The notes under the pieces are model-generated. The model made no database searches, was not told the origin of the DNA, and saw only the letters and a list, made by a program, of their open reading frames with translations. DNA of 64,000 nt from Cladocopium goreaui. Lineage: Eukaryota > Sar > Dinophyceae > Suessiales > Symbiodiniaceae. This document shows, in pieces, positions 11,934 to 22,604 of this stretch (positions within the stretch are counted from its first letter, which is position 1; every line of letters begins with the position of its first letter). Made by a program: the position numbers and the translations under genes. Location of the stretch: the NCBI GenBank assembly GCA_947184155.2, contig CAMXCT020000910.1, positions 133,065 through 197,064 of the forward strand, written 5' to 3'.

Positions 11934-11980
11934 TACAGGAAACCATGGTTTTTACCATTCAATATTTGGGTTTCCTGTAA
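11934..11980. repeat. M6 short hairpin element
   Basis: TACAGGAAACCATGG faces GGGTTTCCTGTA around a short AT loop. The same hairpin recurs at 29,544-29,602. Confidence 0.7.
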
Positions 11981-12031
11981 ATTTCCCCTCAAACCAATCC
12001 AATGATATACTCTTCAGAGTTCACAGTTTAC

Positions 12032-12065
12032 GCTCTTGCAATTTCTCATTGCTTGAAGACATCCT
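12032..12065 (-). CDS. candidate small exon
   Basis: Acceptor 'gcatag' and donor 'GAGC|GTAAAC' bracket 34 nt reading RMSSSNEKLQE. Very short, so weakly supported. Confidence 0.3.
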
Positions 12066-12084
12066 CTATGCCATGCGTTGATCT

Positions 12085-12195
12085 GGGCAAATTATATTAA
12101 TTAATTCACTAACCTGAAATGAAGCCATTTTGGGATGATTCCTCTTATTAACCATGATTCCAGTGAGGTCGCAGTGAGTTCGTTATAATTTGCCC
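12085..12195. repeat. M5 MITE copy
   Basis: ATCTGGGCAAATTATA and TATAATTTGCCCAGAT mirror each other. The interior shares 'attcactaacctgaaat' and 'aaccatgattcc.agtgag' with 48,222 and 48,559. Confidence 0.85.
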
Positions 12196-12510
12196 AGATT
12201 GATGATTTGTCTGCTGAAACAGCTGAACTTTTGAATTCACCCTGCCGTACTTGAAGATGGATATAGGAAATTCATGCCGAAAACCATGTAAAACCAGTGT
12301 ACCATGAATAGTTTGCCACAGTTTGCCACCACTCCATGTGGGGTATGGACCACTTATCATTCCTGCCATACACATCTTTGTTGGGGCTCGCCCCTCCTCC
12401 TCAGTTTTTGAATTGGGCAAAATAAATCCAGTATCCCCAGGGTTTGCAGTTGAGGGTTTGTCACTAATAAATCAGTAGGAGGGCAAGACTATTGAGTCCA
12501 CTAATAGGGT

Positions 12511-12616
12511 TACCATCTGGTAAACTAATGTAACTATGGAAAATCACCATTTTTAATGGGTAAATCCACTATTTCTATGGCCATGTTCAATAGCTATGTT
12601 AAATTACCAGAGGGTA
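12511..12616. repeat. M2 MITE copy
   Basis: TACCATCTGGTAAACTAATG to AAATTACCAGAGGGTA. Confidence 0.88.
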
Positions 12617-12677
12617 TAAGATGTTATAAGTACATTGGTTTGTCCAAAAGAAAGATGATACTGTGGATGGGCCAGCG

Positions 12678-12774
12678 AAATCCTGCACCAGTTGATTGAT
12701 GGTAAACATCCCGTTACTACCCATTAATTGCAGCGCTTCATACTTACCAATAGTTTTCAACTGGTGCAGGATTT
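12678..12774. repeat. MITE-like element (truncated relative at about 5310-5370)
   Basis: AAATCCTGCACCAGTTGA and TCAACTGGTGCAGGATTT are perfect 18-bp inverted ends. A relative at about 5,310-5,370 shares 'gcgaaatcctgcagcagttgg.agatggtaaacatccc'-type sequence but lacks the right end. Confidence 0.75.
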
Positions 12775-12789
12775 TTTCCACCCAATTTG

Positions 12790-12919
12790 AGGATCCTAAA
12801 ATGGAGGTACCTACCATATATAAGGCCTGTTTTTCAGGCCTATGTAAGTGAATATCACCACAAAATATGGTCTTATATGGTACAGTACCTTCATTTTAGG
12901 ATCCTGGAATTCCCATTGA
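12790..12919. repeat. M4 MITE copy
   Basis: AGGATCCTAAAATGGAGGTACC to TTTTAGGATCCTGG, with the inner repeat 'aaggcctgtttttcaggcctatgtaag' typical of M4. Confidence 0.85.
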
Positions 12920-13089
12920 CAGTACCAAATAATTACCCCATCAATGTGGCTCAGTGAAGAGGTAGGTCCGTGAACAGGGGATGCTCAGAGAAGGGGACTG
13001 GCTAGCTCAACGAAGAAGTGAGGGTTTCCTAAGTCATGGGGTACCCCAATAGCTGGATGGTTTAGAAAACTCAAAACGTTTAGTTTTAT

Positions 13090-13840
13090 AGAGTCATGAA
13101 ATACTAATAGCCAATATAATATGTATGTATATATATATATATAATTTAATTGCTAGTAGCTAGATGAAATACTTAGTGCTGTGGTTTACCAAAAAAAACA
13201 TGGATGACCTTTTAAGGGAACCCCCCGAGTAGAATTTCAAAAAACTGAAAACTTCCATGCGTCGTATATCTCCACTGCATCAGAAATAAAAGTAGGGAAT
13301 AAAATCATAGCCATCTAAATGCCTATTGTAGCTACATGATGCCTATATAATATCACCATTTCTATTTATTAATCATTGTCATATCCCCATTTGTATGAAT
13401 GACCTCTATTTGTGTACATCCGTTATTTTGCACATATTTACATGTTCCTGTCAATATGTATTATATATATATACGTATATATATATATATGTATTGATCT
13501 TAGACGATAGGCGTACACAACAACACACACAGCATATATGACAATAATATGTATATTTATAATAAAATATAAACATGTACAATGTATATGTAACATGTAT
13601 ATATATATAGCCCTGTCAGTAATGTATATATATATATATAGTTGTACATAATAAATATAACCCCTATCCACTGCATAATTAATGAATATATATATATACA
13701 CACACACTCTGTATCCCCCAATTATGTGTTGAATGTCATTAATGAATAGTATCACTAATATATGCCATATATAAACAAAACATATTGTTAATAGCCAATA
13801 TATATATATATGGGGGTTGTCCAAAATACCTTTTCCCGGA
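13090..13840. other. AT-rich intronic stretch, TA microsatellites
   Basis: Long runs of 'atatatat' and 'tgtatatat'. Apparent frames are low-complexity Ile/Tyr runs. No gene seen. Confidence 0.6.
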
Positions 13841-14042
13841 CAGCCCTCAATCGCTCAGCCAATCGCGTAGCAACCGCGGTACCACAGTGAGCAATCGCGG
13901 AAGGGTTTGCTCTTCGTTGATCAGATCATATACATAAAATATAAGTTATGTATTATATAATGAGGATCCATGCGTGAACGCATTCGATTTCAAATTTGGG
14001 AACAAAATAAGCTCGCGCGGTCCGGAAACGGTCCGGAAAACT

Positions 14043-14236
14043 CACAGTAGTACCAGCAGCAGTAGTACTAGTGGTACTAGTAGTACTAGTAGTACTAGTA
14101 GTACTAGTAGTACTAGTCGTAGTCGTAGTAGTAGTAGTAGTAGTCTAGTCGTAGGCGTAGTTGTAGTAGCAGTCGTAGTTGTAGTGGCAGTCGTATTAGT
14201 AAGTTAGTAGTAGTAGTAGTAGTAGTAGTAGCGTCG
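14043..14236. repeat. (GTA/TAG)n microsatellite block
   Basis: Nearly pure trinucleotide with interspersed GTC and CTA; the first half of a 1.3-kb repeat block that runs to 15,303. Confidence 0.95.
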
Positions 14237-14239
14237 TTA

Positions 14240-14760
14240 GTAGTAGTGTAGGTTCCCTTCTTCAGGTTAGTTATAGGAGCGCAGGGGTAGAACTCCTCTT
14301 CGCGATCTCTCTTCTTCGCAATCATCTAGTGAGGGGTGGGGTTTAGGCAGGTCTACCTCCTTTGTCCTTAGGAGGAGGCTACTCAGGTTTAGTAGATTAT
14401 GGTTTTTTTTACTACCTAGGTTTTTTAGGAGTCCCAGTACCCTTAGGAGCGTTAAGTGTGGAGTCATTGAGGAAGGTGGGGGAGTAGTCCTTACTTATCT
14501 TCTCCTTTTTAACCCCAGGTGCAGGACAACTTAAAGAGAGGGGGACCTACTTTTTAGGTTTATGGGTCCTCGCTTTACAGGACCATCAGGAATAGTTTAG
14601 GAAAGAAGGGGAGTAGGCAAAGTGCTTGTTCAGGCCAGTGAGGCTAGGGCAACAGGAGAGGTTTAAGGAGCCAGGTCAGGTACAGTAGTGATGTGGAAAG
14701 TAGTTTAGTAGAGTCAGTTAAGAGTCGTTTTAGTAGAGAGTAGGTAGTACAGTAGACAGT
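14240..14760. other. unclassified GT/AG-rich spacer between microsatellites
   Basis: No microsatellite unit, but strongly enriched for 'gtttagg', 'ggagtag' and 'cttagg' motifs, as if an old trinucleotide array had decayed. No coding signal. Confidence 0.5.
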
Positions 14761-14905
14761 AGTTGTGGTAGTAGTAGTAGTAGAAGTTATCAATAGTAGT
14801 AATAGTAGTATATTAGTAATAGTAGTAATTCATGGAATCGTAGTAAGAGTAGTAAAAGTAGTAATAGTAGTAATAGTAATAGTAGAAGTAGCAATGATAA
14901 GAGCT
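14761..14905. repeat. (GTA)n microsatellite block
   Basis: Imperfect GTA/TAG units, often with AAG or AAT variants. Confidence 0.93.
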
Positions 14906-14908
14906 GAG

Positions 14909-14960
14909 GTGGATGGATGGATGGATGGATGGATGGATGGATGGATGGATGGATGGATGG
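14909..14960. repeat. (GGAT)n tetranucleotide microsatellite
   Basis: About 13 perfect GGAT units directly after the GTA block. Confidence 0.97.
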
Positions 14961-15058
14961 GATGCTAGGCAAGTGCTGCCTTTTTGGTGTTTCTGACCTG
15001 TTTCTGACCTGTTTTCAAGTGGAGCTAGCTTGAATGTCCTTCTGACCTGAAAACATCT

Positions 15059-15088
15059 GCGCGGATTCCGCGCGCGCGGAATCCGCGC
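15059..15088. repeat. perfect 30-bp GC-rich palindrome
   Basis: The 30 bases are their own reverse complement: two GCGCGGATTCCGCGC arms back to back with no loop. It stands out from AT-rich surroundings. Confidence 0.95.
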
Positions 15089-15125
15089 GGCCATGTCAAT
15101 TATTGGCATGGTTCTGGTCTCGAAA

Positions 15126-15303
15126 GTAGTAGTAGTAGTAGTAGAAGTAGTAGTAGTAGTAGTCGTACTCGTACTAGTAGTAGTAGTAGTAGAAGTAGTA
15201 GTAGTAGTAGTCGTACTCGTACTAGTAGTAGTAGTTTAAGTATTAGTAAGGACTAGTCGAGTAAACTATACTAGTACTAGTAGTAGTAGTAGTAGTAGTA
15301 ATA
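15126..15303. repeat. (GTA)n microsatellite block
   Basis: Third GTA/TAG block; a 51-bp subunit containing 'cgtactcgtactag' appears twice in tandem. Confidence 0.93.
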
Positions 15304-15682
15304 GGGTGGTAGCCGTATAACCAATCGCCAACCAATCGCTCAGCCTATCGCGATGCAGGTTTTAGCAATCGCGCAAAGCAAAGTAAACGCATCAATTCAT
15401 AAATTTGTGACCTGCTTTTACGGACGGCTCCCATATATATATAGTCATGAAATACCATATATCAGTTTTCACTTCGTACTGTATTGCCTTAAGATATGTA
15501 ATATTCAATACCAGAATAATATAATTGATATGAATACAATATTACACAGAATATAACCTATCTGGTAACTAATATACCATTATATAGCTAATATAACCAT
15601 GTATAGAACCTACTATGTAATATAACTATAAAAACAATACATAATAACTATAAATACATACAATCATAAATTATAACTTATA

Positions 15683-15780
15683 CTGGTTGGTGGTTTTAAC
15701 CATCTTGAAAAATATTAGTCAATGGGAAGGATTATCCCATATATTATGGAAAATAAAAAATGCTTGAAACCACCAACCAG
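15683..15780. repeat. M1 MITE copy
   Basis: Full CTGGTTGGTGG..CCACCAACCAG ends. Nearly identical to the copy at 4,331, so one of the two moved recently. Confidence 0.9.
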
Positions 15781-15910
15781 CTATAACACACATATATATA
15801 TATATACACATTATATCTTCTCATATAAATGGGGAATTATGACTTTAACTATAAATATCATAAATCATTACTACTGTAAGTGGAAATGCACTTATAATTT
15901 ATAATAAATA

Positions 15911-16009
15911 CTGGTTGGTGGTTTCAACCCTTCTGAAAAATATGAAAGTCAGTTGGGATGATTCTTCCCAACTGAATGGAAAAACAAAATGTTCCAAACC
16001 ATCAACCAG
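15911..16009. repeat. M1 MITE copy
   Basis: CTGGTTGGTGG..CCATCAACCAG with the full core. Confidence 0.9.
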
Positions 16010-16019
16010 AATACCATTG

Positions 16020-16140
16020 CAAAGTGGGGCCCCCTAGATAGCTAAGTTGGTTTATAACTCCAATAATTATGGTTTATGGTACCTATAACTATAGTTAATG
16101 GTGTTTATAAACCATCTTATAACTGGGGGGCCCCACCTTG
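16020..16140. repeat. M3 MITE copy
   Basis: CAAAGTGGGGCCCCCTAG to ACTGGGGGGCCCCACCTTG. Confidence 0.85.
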
Positions 16141-16159
16141 CACTAAATAACCTATCCAC

Positions 16160-16215
16160 CTATCTCGCCAAAGCACGCATCCGCCACCGCCGCATCGTGC
16201 GCCGGCGTGCGATGC
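16160..16215 (-). CDS. exon, ankyrin-like
   Basis: Acceptor 'gtccaag' and donor 'GATAG|GTGGAT'. Reads HRTPAHDAAVADACFGEI, matching the start of an ankyrin repeat (TPxHxAA). In phase 2, out phase 1. The GC-rich DNA continues upstream to about 16,290, but no better acceptor was found there. Confidence 0.6.
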
Positions 16216-16317
16216 CTTGGACCACCAGTACCCATGCCGCGCGCCAACGGCCGCGCGGTGAACACCGGCCGACCACGGCGGCGAAAAAGGGGGTTGCAAC
16301 GGGGAGAAGAAATGTAG

Positions 16318-16600
16318 AAATGTGGGAACATGTAGGAAAATTGCGGGAAAATGTAGGAAAATTGGGAAAATTGTGGGAAAATTGTGGGAAAATGTGGGAA
16401 ACATGTGGAAACATGTAGGAAAATTGTGGGAAAATGTAGGAAAAATGTGGAAAAGTGTGGGAAAATGTTATAAAATTGTAGGAACATGTGGAAAATGTGG
16501 GACATGTAGGAAAATGTGGTAAAATTGTGGGAAAATGTAGAAATTTGTGGGAAAATGTGGAAAAGTGGGAAAATGTGGGAACACTTTTAGAAAAATGGTA
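16318..16600. repeat. purine-rich minisatellite
   Basis: Irregular tandem units of 'ggaaaatgtggga' and 'ggaaaattgtggga'. All three minus-strand frames are open (Phe/His/Pro-rich) only because of the repeat. Confidence 0.93.
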
Positions 16601-17093
16601 AAACATATGGGTAAATTATGGAAAACATATGAAACATATGGGAAAATTCAGGTTGAACCAGCAAATGCTGGAAAATATGGAATATACATGCATGGACAAA
16701 AAACAAAAACATATGAAACCTATTATGGGAAATGCAGGTTGAAGCAGCACAATTCTGCAAAGGGTTTCAAAATGATTCAAAGAGCAAAACAATGGATGTA
16801 GGCAACAGAAGCGCGGATTTTAACATACCTTATCCATCTTTATCCTGAAAAAATTAACTATTTTGGGAAAAGTGGATTTAACCATGCAACATGTGGGTTT
16901 CATCATTCAATCAACACACAAATACCATCAAATACCTATGCTTTTCAGCCACAATAAATCAGATTTAACCAAATCTGACTAGAACAACAATGCAAGATAC
17001 GGGGTGAGGGAATGGACGACAATTCAAGCACAATGGAATTAACTAGATTGATCAACATAGGGATTAAAGAACATTGCCGGCGCATGTTCAAAC

Positions 17094-17130
17094 ATGTTTG
17101 GCTTTGACCACCGCCTCCACATTGTTGTTG
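17094..17130 (-). CDS. candidate small exon
   Basis: Acceptor 'gtgcaag' and donor 'CAT|GTTTGA' around NNNVEAVVKAKH. Short and weakly supported. Confidence 0.35.
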
Positions 17131-17167
17131 CTTGCACTTCAAGGATTCAGGTCACTCAAAATCTCCC

Positions 17168-17212
17168 TAGCGGGTTAACAACAAAGCGACTGTCTATTGG
17201 CTCCAGCTGGTC
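17168..17212 (-). CDS. candidate small exon
   Basis: Acceptor 'atcttag' followed by DQLEPIDSRFVVNPL. The 3' end (CTAG|GGAG) has no standard donor, so the boundary is unsure. Confidence 0.45.
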
Positions 17213-17277
17213 CTAAGATTTTGGATGATTTTTGGCATTTTGGCACATGGGTATTGGTCAAAATCCCTTTATCATTC

Positions 17278-17376
17278 CATTATACTGGTTGGTTTATAGG
17301 GATTTCCCGTTCTTGGATTATTAACATCCCCAATATATTGGGTAGTATAATCCCCCAACTAATCATCAACCCTGCC
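17278..17376. repeat. M8 element copy
   Basis: Shares 'ccattatactggttggtt.atagggatt' and 'cccccaactaatcatcaacc' with 44,019 and 2,193. Confidence 0.7.
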
Positions 17377-17647
17377 AGGGGTTTAGTAGCCACTGCTCAC
17401 ATGGGTATTGGTCAAAATGGCATTTCGTTGGGTTGACCCCAAAGATTGGTGCTACAAAAAATCAACGAACAACGCTTCCAAAAAAGGGCCCGATAATATG
17501 ACAAGCAAGCGACAGCTACGAGAAAACAGCAAGCGTCAAGGCAAGTCTTACTGGTGCTAAACGCAAGGAATTTTCGGGAATGATCCATAATCACTAATAA
17601 TCATCCCAGCAACCCACAGCAACCCATCCATTCCCTACGTTTCGCAC

Positions 17648-17743
17648 CAGTAAGAAGTGTAGCCAAGTGTCCAGTTATCAGTCATCTCGAGCACTTTCAC
17701 AGGCATCAGACACGTCTCCACCAAGTACCTCCGCCAGGGTAAA
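17648..17743 (-). CDS. exon, minus-strand gene
   Basis: Acceptor 'ttactcag'. Entered in phase 2, as the upstream exon at 18,283-18,354 would require, it reads LPWRRYLVETCLMPVKVLEM and TDNWTLGYTSYW before a donor TACTG|GTGCGA. A shorter phase-0 reading (FTLAEVLGGDVSDACESARD) is also open, so the frame is not settled. Confidence 0.5.
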
Positions 17744-17788
17744 CTGAGTAAACGATGGTGAAAAACCAGTAAAACCACGAAATTTCAT

Positions 17789-17883
17789 CTGGTTGGTGGT
17801 TTGAACCCCTCTGAAAAATATGAAAGTCAGTTGGGATCATTGTTCCCAACTGAATGGAAAAATAAAAAATGTTCCAAACCACC
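17789..17883. repeat. M1 MITE copy, right end trimmed
   Basis: Starts CTGGTTGGTGG but ends at AAACCACC, six bases short of the family end. AAATTTCAT lies directly on both sides (17,780-17,788 and 17,884-17,892). Confidence 0.8.
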
Positions 17884-18282
17884 AAATTTCATAGTTCAAA
17901 ACCCAGGATAAAGATCATCATTGAGCCATGAAAAATAGCCCCCAACCATTGGGGCTACACCCAACTTGGTAGTAGCAACTAGTCCTCAATCCGGAATTGT
18001 TTGTGTCAGGTCAACCCAGGACAATCATGGTTGACAAGTTATATCCGTATGTTTCATGGTGGAATTGACTATTTTTAGTGGTGGATACCGCATGTTTCAC
18101 AACCCTTACCACCCAGTTTGTTGCTTTCTACACACACACACACACAATGTGCGGCTAAGCCAAAACGCAGATCTATGTATATAAAATATATTGGTTCAAT
18201 CAATCCCTTTTCTGTTCCAATGCCGATGTTTGCTGATAAAACCCCGGGGGAAAAAGGTGACCTCAATACTCAAGCTCCATTC

Positions 18283-18354
18283 CTTGCTGATCCAATCCCC
18301 CGATGCTCAAGAGTTTGGCGATCCTTCTTGAGGCGTAAGTCAGTATGGTCGACT
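18283..18354 (-). CDS. exon, ankyrin-like
   Basis: Acceptor 'gggcatag'. In the phase left by the previous exon it reads VDHTDLRLKKDRQTLEHRG then IGSA, resembling the loop and start of the next ankyrin repeat. The end 'GCAAG|GAATGG' would be a GA donor. Confidence 0.6.
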
Positions 18355-19011
18355 CTATGCCCATGATCAGCCCAGTGTTTTGCATGTTACATCCCAATTC
18401 AATTTGAGAATTGAAACCCAAAAAACTCAAAGATTCTAAATCCACCCTCATTTTTGCTGAGCCCTTTCGCTGTTTAGATCCCGTTTCTTCATGAATTTTC
18501 ATGGTCAAATCCCATTTTTTTCGGACTTTGCATTCTCAAATCCCCAGTTTTGTGCGAGGCAAACATCGCAAGAAATGTGCTGCTTAGATCATGTGAAATC
18601 AAAGAAAAATCACAACTCTAATGCTTCAACCCTCACATTTTCTCGATTTTGTCCCTTTTCAATATCCCCAATCATCAACAAAGCCGCAATTTATTAACTG
18701 TATACATATATATATATATATAGTTATGTATCTATATCTCCATATTGTCCCTTTATTGTTGATGGTTATGTAAAACCTATAATCATCAACCAAAAAGGGT
18801 TTTGAAGACACAAATCCCATATTGCTGGTTTTATCCACCCATTCTTGCCGGTAAATCCCATCAAGTGCCATTAATTGCTGAACATCAAAAATGTGCTATT
18901 GACCCACTAAAATATAGCTATATATATAATTCATATCATTCAGATTGTTATATTCCCACTAAAATTGCCCTTAAGATCATCAACCTTCGCATTTCCCTGC
19001 TTCACCGGCAC

Positions 19012-19083
19012 CTGAGCAGCGACACGTCGTTGTCCCCGCGCGCAGCGGCCAGGTGCGCGACGGTGCGGCCGTCGCCGTCCTTG
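19012..19083 (-). CDS. exon, ankyrin repeat
   Basis: A long pyrimidine tract ending 'ggccag' precedes KDGDGRTVAHLAAARGDNDV followed by SLL, a clear ankyrin repeat. Donor CTCAG|GTGCCG. In and out in phase 2, matching both the 20,476 exon upstream and the 18,354 exon downstream. This is the best single exon of the gene. Confidence 0.85.
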
Positions 19084-20007
19084 CTGGCCAAAAGGTGTGG
19101 GGGCAAAGCGCAGTCGTTCACCTTAGCGAGTTGGAGTTGGCGAAAGGATGGAGTGGTGATTTTTTTTCTTCTGTATATGGATTATGGTTTATGTATTGTT
19201 GTGTATGTATGTGATTGGATATGGAATTTAACTAACAATCAAGTAAATGTAATTGATCGGTTATTTAAACCAACAATCTTGGGAATGTAATGGGAATACA
19301 ATGGGCTAGAACTGGATATTCTTGGAAAATCATTTGCCAATGGATTATGGCATAAGTTATTGGGTTACATAATTGTAATAATAGGTGGCATACAATATAT
19401 ATAATAACATGTGATATGATATGCAATAATCTCCTTTTGGTAAAAATAGAGGGGCCGGTTTGGTATACCATCTATCTTCATTTACCTGTTGTTAAAGAGG
19501 TTTGTTCAAACCCCTCCATCAATCAACCAACCAATGGGGAAAGGACATCTAACTATGGTGATATGTTTCTTGACATTTGTATGGGATTTCACTAACAAGA
19601 ACCATGAGCCTGGTAGCCGGAAGTCGCGGATTGTCGTCTCCTCATGTTTTGACCCTCGATTCATAAAGGGATCCCATGCAACATGTAGGTCTTGGGGGAG
19701 GGTATAAACCATGGCCACTATTGTGGGTAAAACAATGGGAAAATGGTTGGAATCATAGTGGGTTATAACCAACTATTAATCTATTATTAGTGGGATTAAT
19801 GTGGGTAAAACAAAGCCATTTTTACCACCCATGACTGGGAATGGTAAACATTAGTAAACATACCACCTATAAACATTGTGATTTGGGGATGGTTTATTAT
19901 TGTTTTACCCACATTATTGCTTAAATCTTAAGTCCATGTTTTTGTTTCAGCATGGGCATTCCCATTTTATGCATTCCCTATCCCTGTGTGAATCGCCACC
20001 ATTGGTA

Positions 20008-20189
20008 CAAGGTGGTGCCCCCAGTGACGTTTGTCGGTGTATAAACCATAGTAAGATATATCTACCATAGAAGTTGTACAAGATGGTTTATGATAGAGAT
20101 ACGTGCCCCAGTTCATAATGGCCATTTGTCACTGTATAAGTTATTGGAGTTATAAACAAACTTAGCTAACGAACTGGGGCACCACCTTC
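20008..20189. repeat. M3 MITE copy
   Basis: CAAGGTGGTGCCCCCAG to CTGGGGCACCACCTTCG, longer than usual, with an internal partial M3 end at 20,071-20,110. Confidence 0.8.
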
Positions 20190-20218
20190 GTAATAGATGT
20201 AATAAACCATAGTCACCA

Positions 20219-20360
20219 CAGGATGGGGCCCCCCAGTTATAAGTTGGTTTATAAGCCATTATAACCACCATGAACTGGTTCGTGAAATATCTACCATAAA
20301 CCATCGTTTTTTAACCACTTTTTTCAGGCAACTGAACGCTATCTTGGGGGCCCCATCCTG
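20219..20360. repeat. M3 MITE copy
   Basis: CAGGATGGGGCCCCCCAG to TTGGGGGCCCCATCCTG. Confidence 0.85.
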
Positions 20361-20475
20361 CAGTTATATCAACTTAGATACCACCATTAACTATAGTTAT
20401 ATCAACCATACACCATAGTTAAGCCACTTATAAGGCAACTTAGCAGGGTATGTTTAAGATCAATGTTCTCACCAC

Positions 20476-20633
20476 CTTGGCCATTCCAACCTGGTGCCCG
20501 TCCATCGCCCAGTGACCAAGACCCCCAAGAACCGTGAGAAGCCGCCCGCGGCTGCGACGTGCTGGGGCCAACTGCCCCAGTGGTCCGGAATGCACCTCGG
20601 GGGCCACTTGGGGAGGCTACAGGGTGGATACCT
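20476..20633 (-). CDS. exon, degenerate ankyrin repeat
   Basis: Starts at 'GGCTTCAG', which is also the end of an adjacent M3 element, or 17 nt later at 'cctgtag'. Reads RYPPCSLPKWPPRCIPDHWG and then SWPQHVAAAGGFSRFLGVL, an ankyrin-like HVAAAGG helix. Donor CCAAG|GTGGTG, phase 2, which matches the 19,083 exon. Confidence 0.65.
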
Positions 20634-20760
20634 CTGAAGCCCCCGTTCGATAGCGTTCAGTTGGTGCAAATAACTCCAATTTCACTATGGTTTATGGTAC
20701 CTATAACTATAGTATTCATGGGGTTTATAAACCATCTTATAACTGGGGGGCCCCACCTTG
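20634..20760. repeat. M3 MITE copy abutting an exon
   Basis: Right end ACTGGGGGGCCCCACCTTG. The left end GGGGGCTTCAG lies exactly at the acceptor of the exon at 20,633, so the element may supply that splice site. Confidence 0.7.
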
Positions 20761-21121
20761 CATATAAGTGATTAATTCATCTACAATAATTGTCAATTCG
20801 GTGATTAATAGGCTATAATAGTGAATATCATGGTCAATAATGGGGAGCAATTCAAATTGTTGACTTAATATTGATTACTGGAATATACTGGAATAGTGAT
20901 TATAATGGTCAATAATCATTATGCTTCACTATAGTGTTAATCATAATGAACTAATGGTGATTAATAGCACGTTCCTTCCATTAATATTAGTGATTGATAC
21001 AGGAATGGGGGCCCCCAAGATAGCTAAGTTGCCTGAAAAAAGTGGTTGTATTCTATGGTTTATGGTAGATATAATCGCTGCTGAAATCCCGTGTATGTTG
21101 TTTCAAATCCAGTTACAGTAC

Positions 21122-21227
21122 TACCCTCTGGTAATTTAACAGTTTGCTATTGAAAATGGCCATTTATAGTTGATTTACCTATGAAAAATGGTGATTTTCC
21201 ATGGTTATGTTAGTTTACCAAAGGGTA
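21122..21227. repeat. M2 MITE copy
   Basis: TACCCTCTGGTAATTTAACA to TTTACCAAAGGGTA. Confidence 0.88.
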
Positions 21228-21337
21228 TCCCAAGAATCAGGGACCATCACTCCATCTTTGAGTAAACCAACATAGACATAGAGCCCCCAATGGTTTCGCC
21301 ATGAAATCCATGTTATTCAATGGATGTTTAAGAAACA

Positions 21338-21430
21338 CTGGTTGGTGGTTGACCTACCACTCTGAATAATATGAAAGTCAGTTGGGATGATTCTTCCCTA
21401 TGAAAAAACATGTTCCAAACCACCAACCAG
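21338..21430. repeat. M1 MITE copy
   Basis: CTGGTTGGTGG..CCACCAACCAG, slightly shortened interior. Confidence 0.9.
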
Positions 21431-21975
21431 ATTTCCATATATTTTTTGATGAAGATGGTGTATCGTCTGTTCCGAAGGTGGCCAATCTGGGGAGATGTTT
21501 ACCCTGGTTTAAAAAACAAAAACAAACTGCTTTGCACAAGTTTGGTAAGCATCTCCCCAGTACTCTCGAAAATACAGTCCTACCCATTCAGTTGGTCAAC
21601 TCACTAGACCTGGATTTCCGTTAGAAAAACTGATGCATTTACCAATCCACCATGATGTTTGATAGTTAACCTATGTTAACCTGTTCCATCATGGATAAAT
21701 CACGATTAAATCCCTAATCAATCAACTATATGACTATATGTTACATATTGTTTGTTTACATATTCCCCATGTTACATGATTCAATCCTATATGGGTTGCT
21801 TAAGTAATCATGTCCGTTAAAAAAAACACCATGTTTGCTGGTTAAAATGACGAATTCTACTGGTGAAATCCTGTTTCGGCTGGTTAAAACCTCGTTTTGG
21901 CTGGTGAAATCCTAATTTCGTTGTCTACTTTGGAAAAAAGTGGTTGGCTTATGCTTCAATCCCATATTTTTTGGT

Positions 21976-22088
21976 TACCCTCTGGTAAACTGTCTAATAA
22001 CTATGGAAAGATCCACCATGCTAGTAATGGGTAAATCAACGAACTCAATGGGCCATTTTCAATAGCTATGTTAAATTACCAGAGGGTA
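21976..22088. repeat. M2 MITE copy
   Basis: TACCCTCTGGTAAACTGTC to AAATTACCAGAGGGTA. Part of the right half ('gttcgcaaactgttggtttacc') is repeated just downstream at 22,110-22,170. Confidence 0.85.
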
Positions 22089-22169
22089 AACCATGGAAAA
22101 ATATAGGAACATATGGTAAAACCCACGAACTAAATGGGCCATTTTCAAGTTCGCAAACTGTTGGTTTAC

Positions 22170-22235
22170 CATGTGTTTTCTTCGTCGCGCACTTGGAAAA
22201 TCGTCCCAGGGCCCGTGTTTTTTGTTGAAAAATAC
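22170..22235 (-). CDS. exon, minus-strand gene
   Basis: Acceptor 'gccacag' and donor 'CATG|GTAAAC'. 22 codons, phase 0 both ends, reading VFFNKKHGPWDDFPSARRRK then HM. A strongly protein-like, basic peptide; no domain recognised. Confidence 0.6.
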
Positions 22236-22271
22236 CTGTGGCTCGCACGTCCCCATGGATTATCCCATTTA

Positions 22272-22413
22272 TCAATGGCCATTTCAGGAACCTAAATTGG
22301 AGGTACCTACCATATGTAAGGCCTTTGTAAGGCCTATGTAAGGGGATATACCCCCAAAATATGGCCTTATATGGCACAGTACCTCCATTTTAGGATCCTG
22401 GAATTCCCATTGA
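22272..22413. repeat. M4 MITE copy
   Basis: TCAATGGCCATTTCAGGAAC to GGATCCTGGAATTCCCATTGA, with the doubled 'taaggcct..gtaaggcct' interior. Confidence 0.9.
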
Positions 22414-22604
22414 ATTTACAAATGGATTATAACTATGGTTAATGATTAAACAAGGTAATAACCATAGTTAGATTACGAAAATGTTTGTCATAGTTAAAGT
22501 ACGATTCATGATTATCCCCTTTTCACCATGCTTGTCATAGTTAAATTGCGAATTTTGTTGAACCACGATTTTGGTGGTTAAATCATGCTAAAAACCATAT
22601 GGGA

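Noticed and set aside
12599..12817. 72-aa minus-strand frame that looks protein-like (KILHQLKTIGKYEALQLMG)
   Set aside because: It lies within a MITE with perfect 18-bp inverted ends (12,678-12,774), so the reading is probably chance.
16117..16606. Three long minus-strand open frames rich in Phe, His and Pro
   Set aside because: Their length comes from the 'ggaaaatgtggg' minisatellite; only the 56-nt ankyrin-like block at 16,160 is kept.
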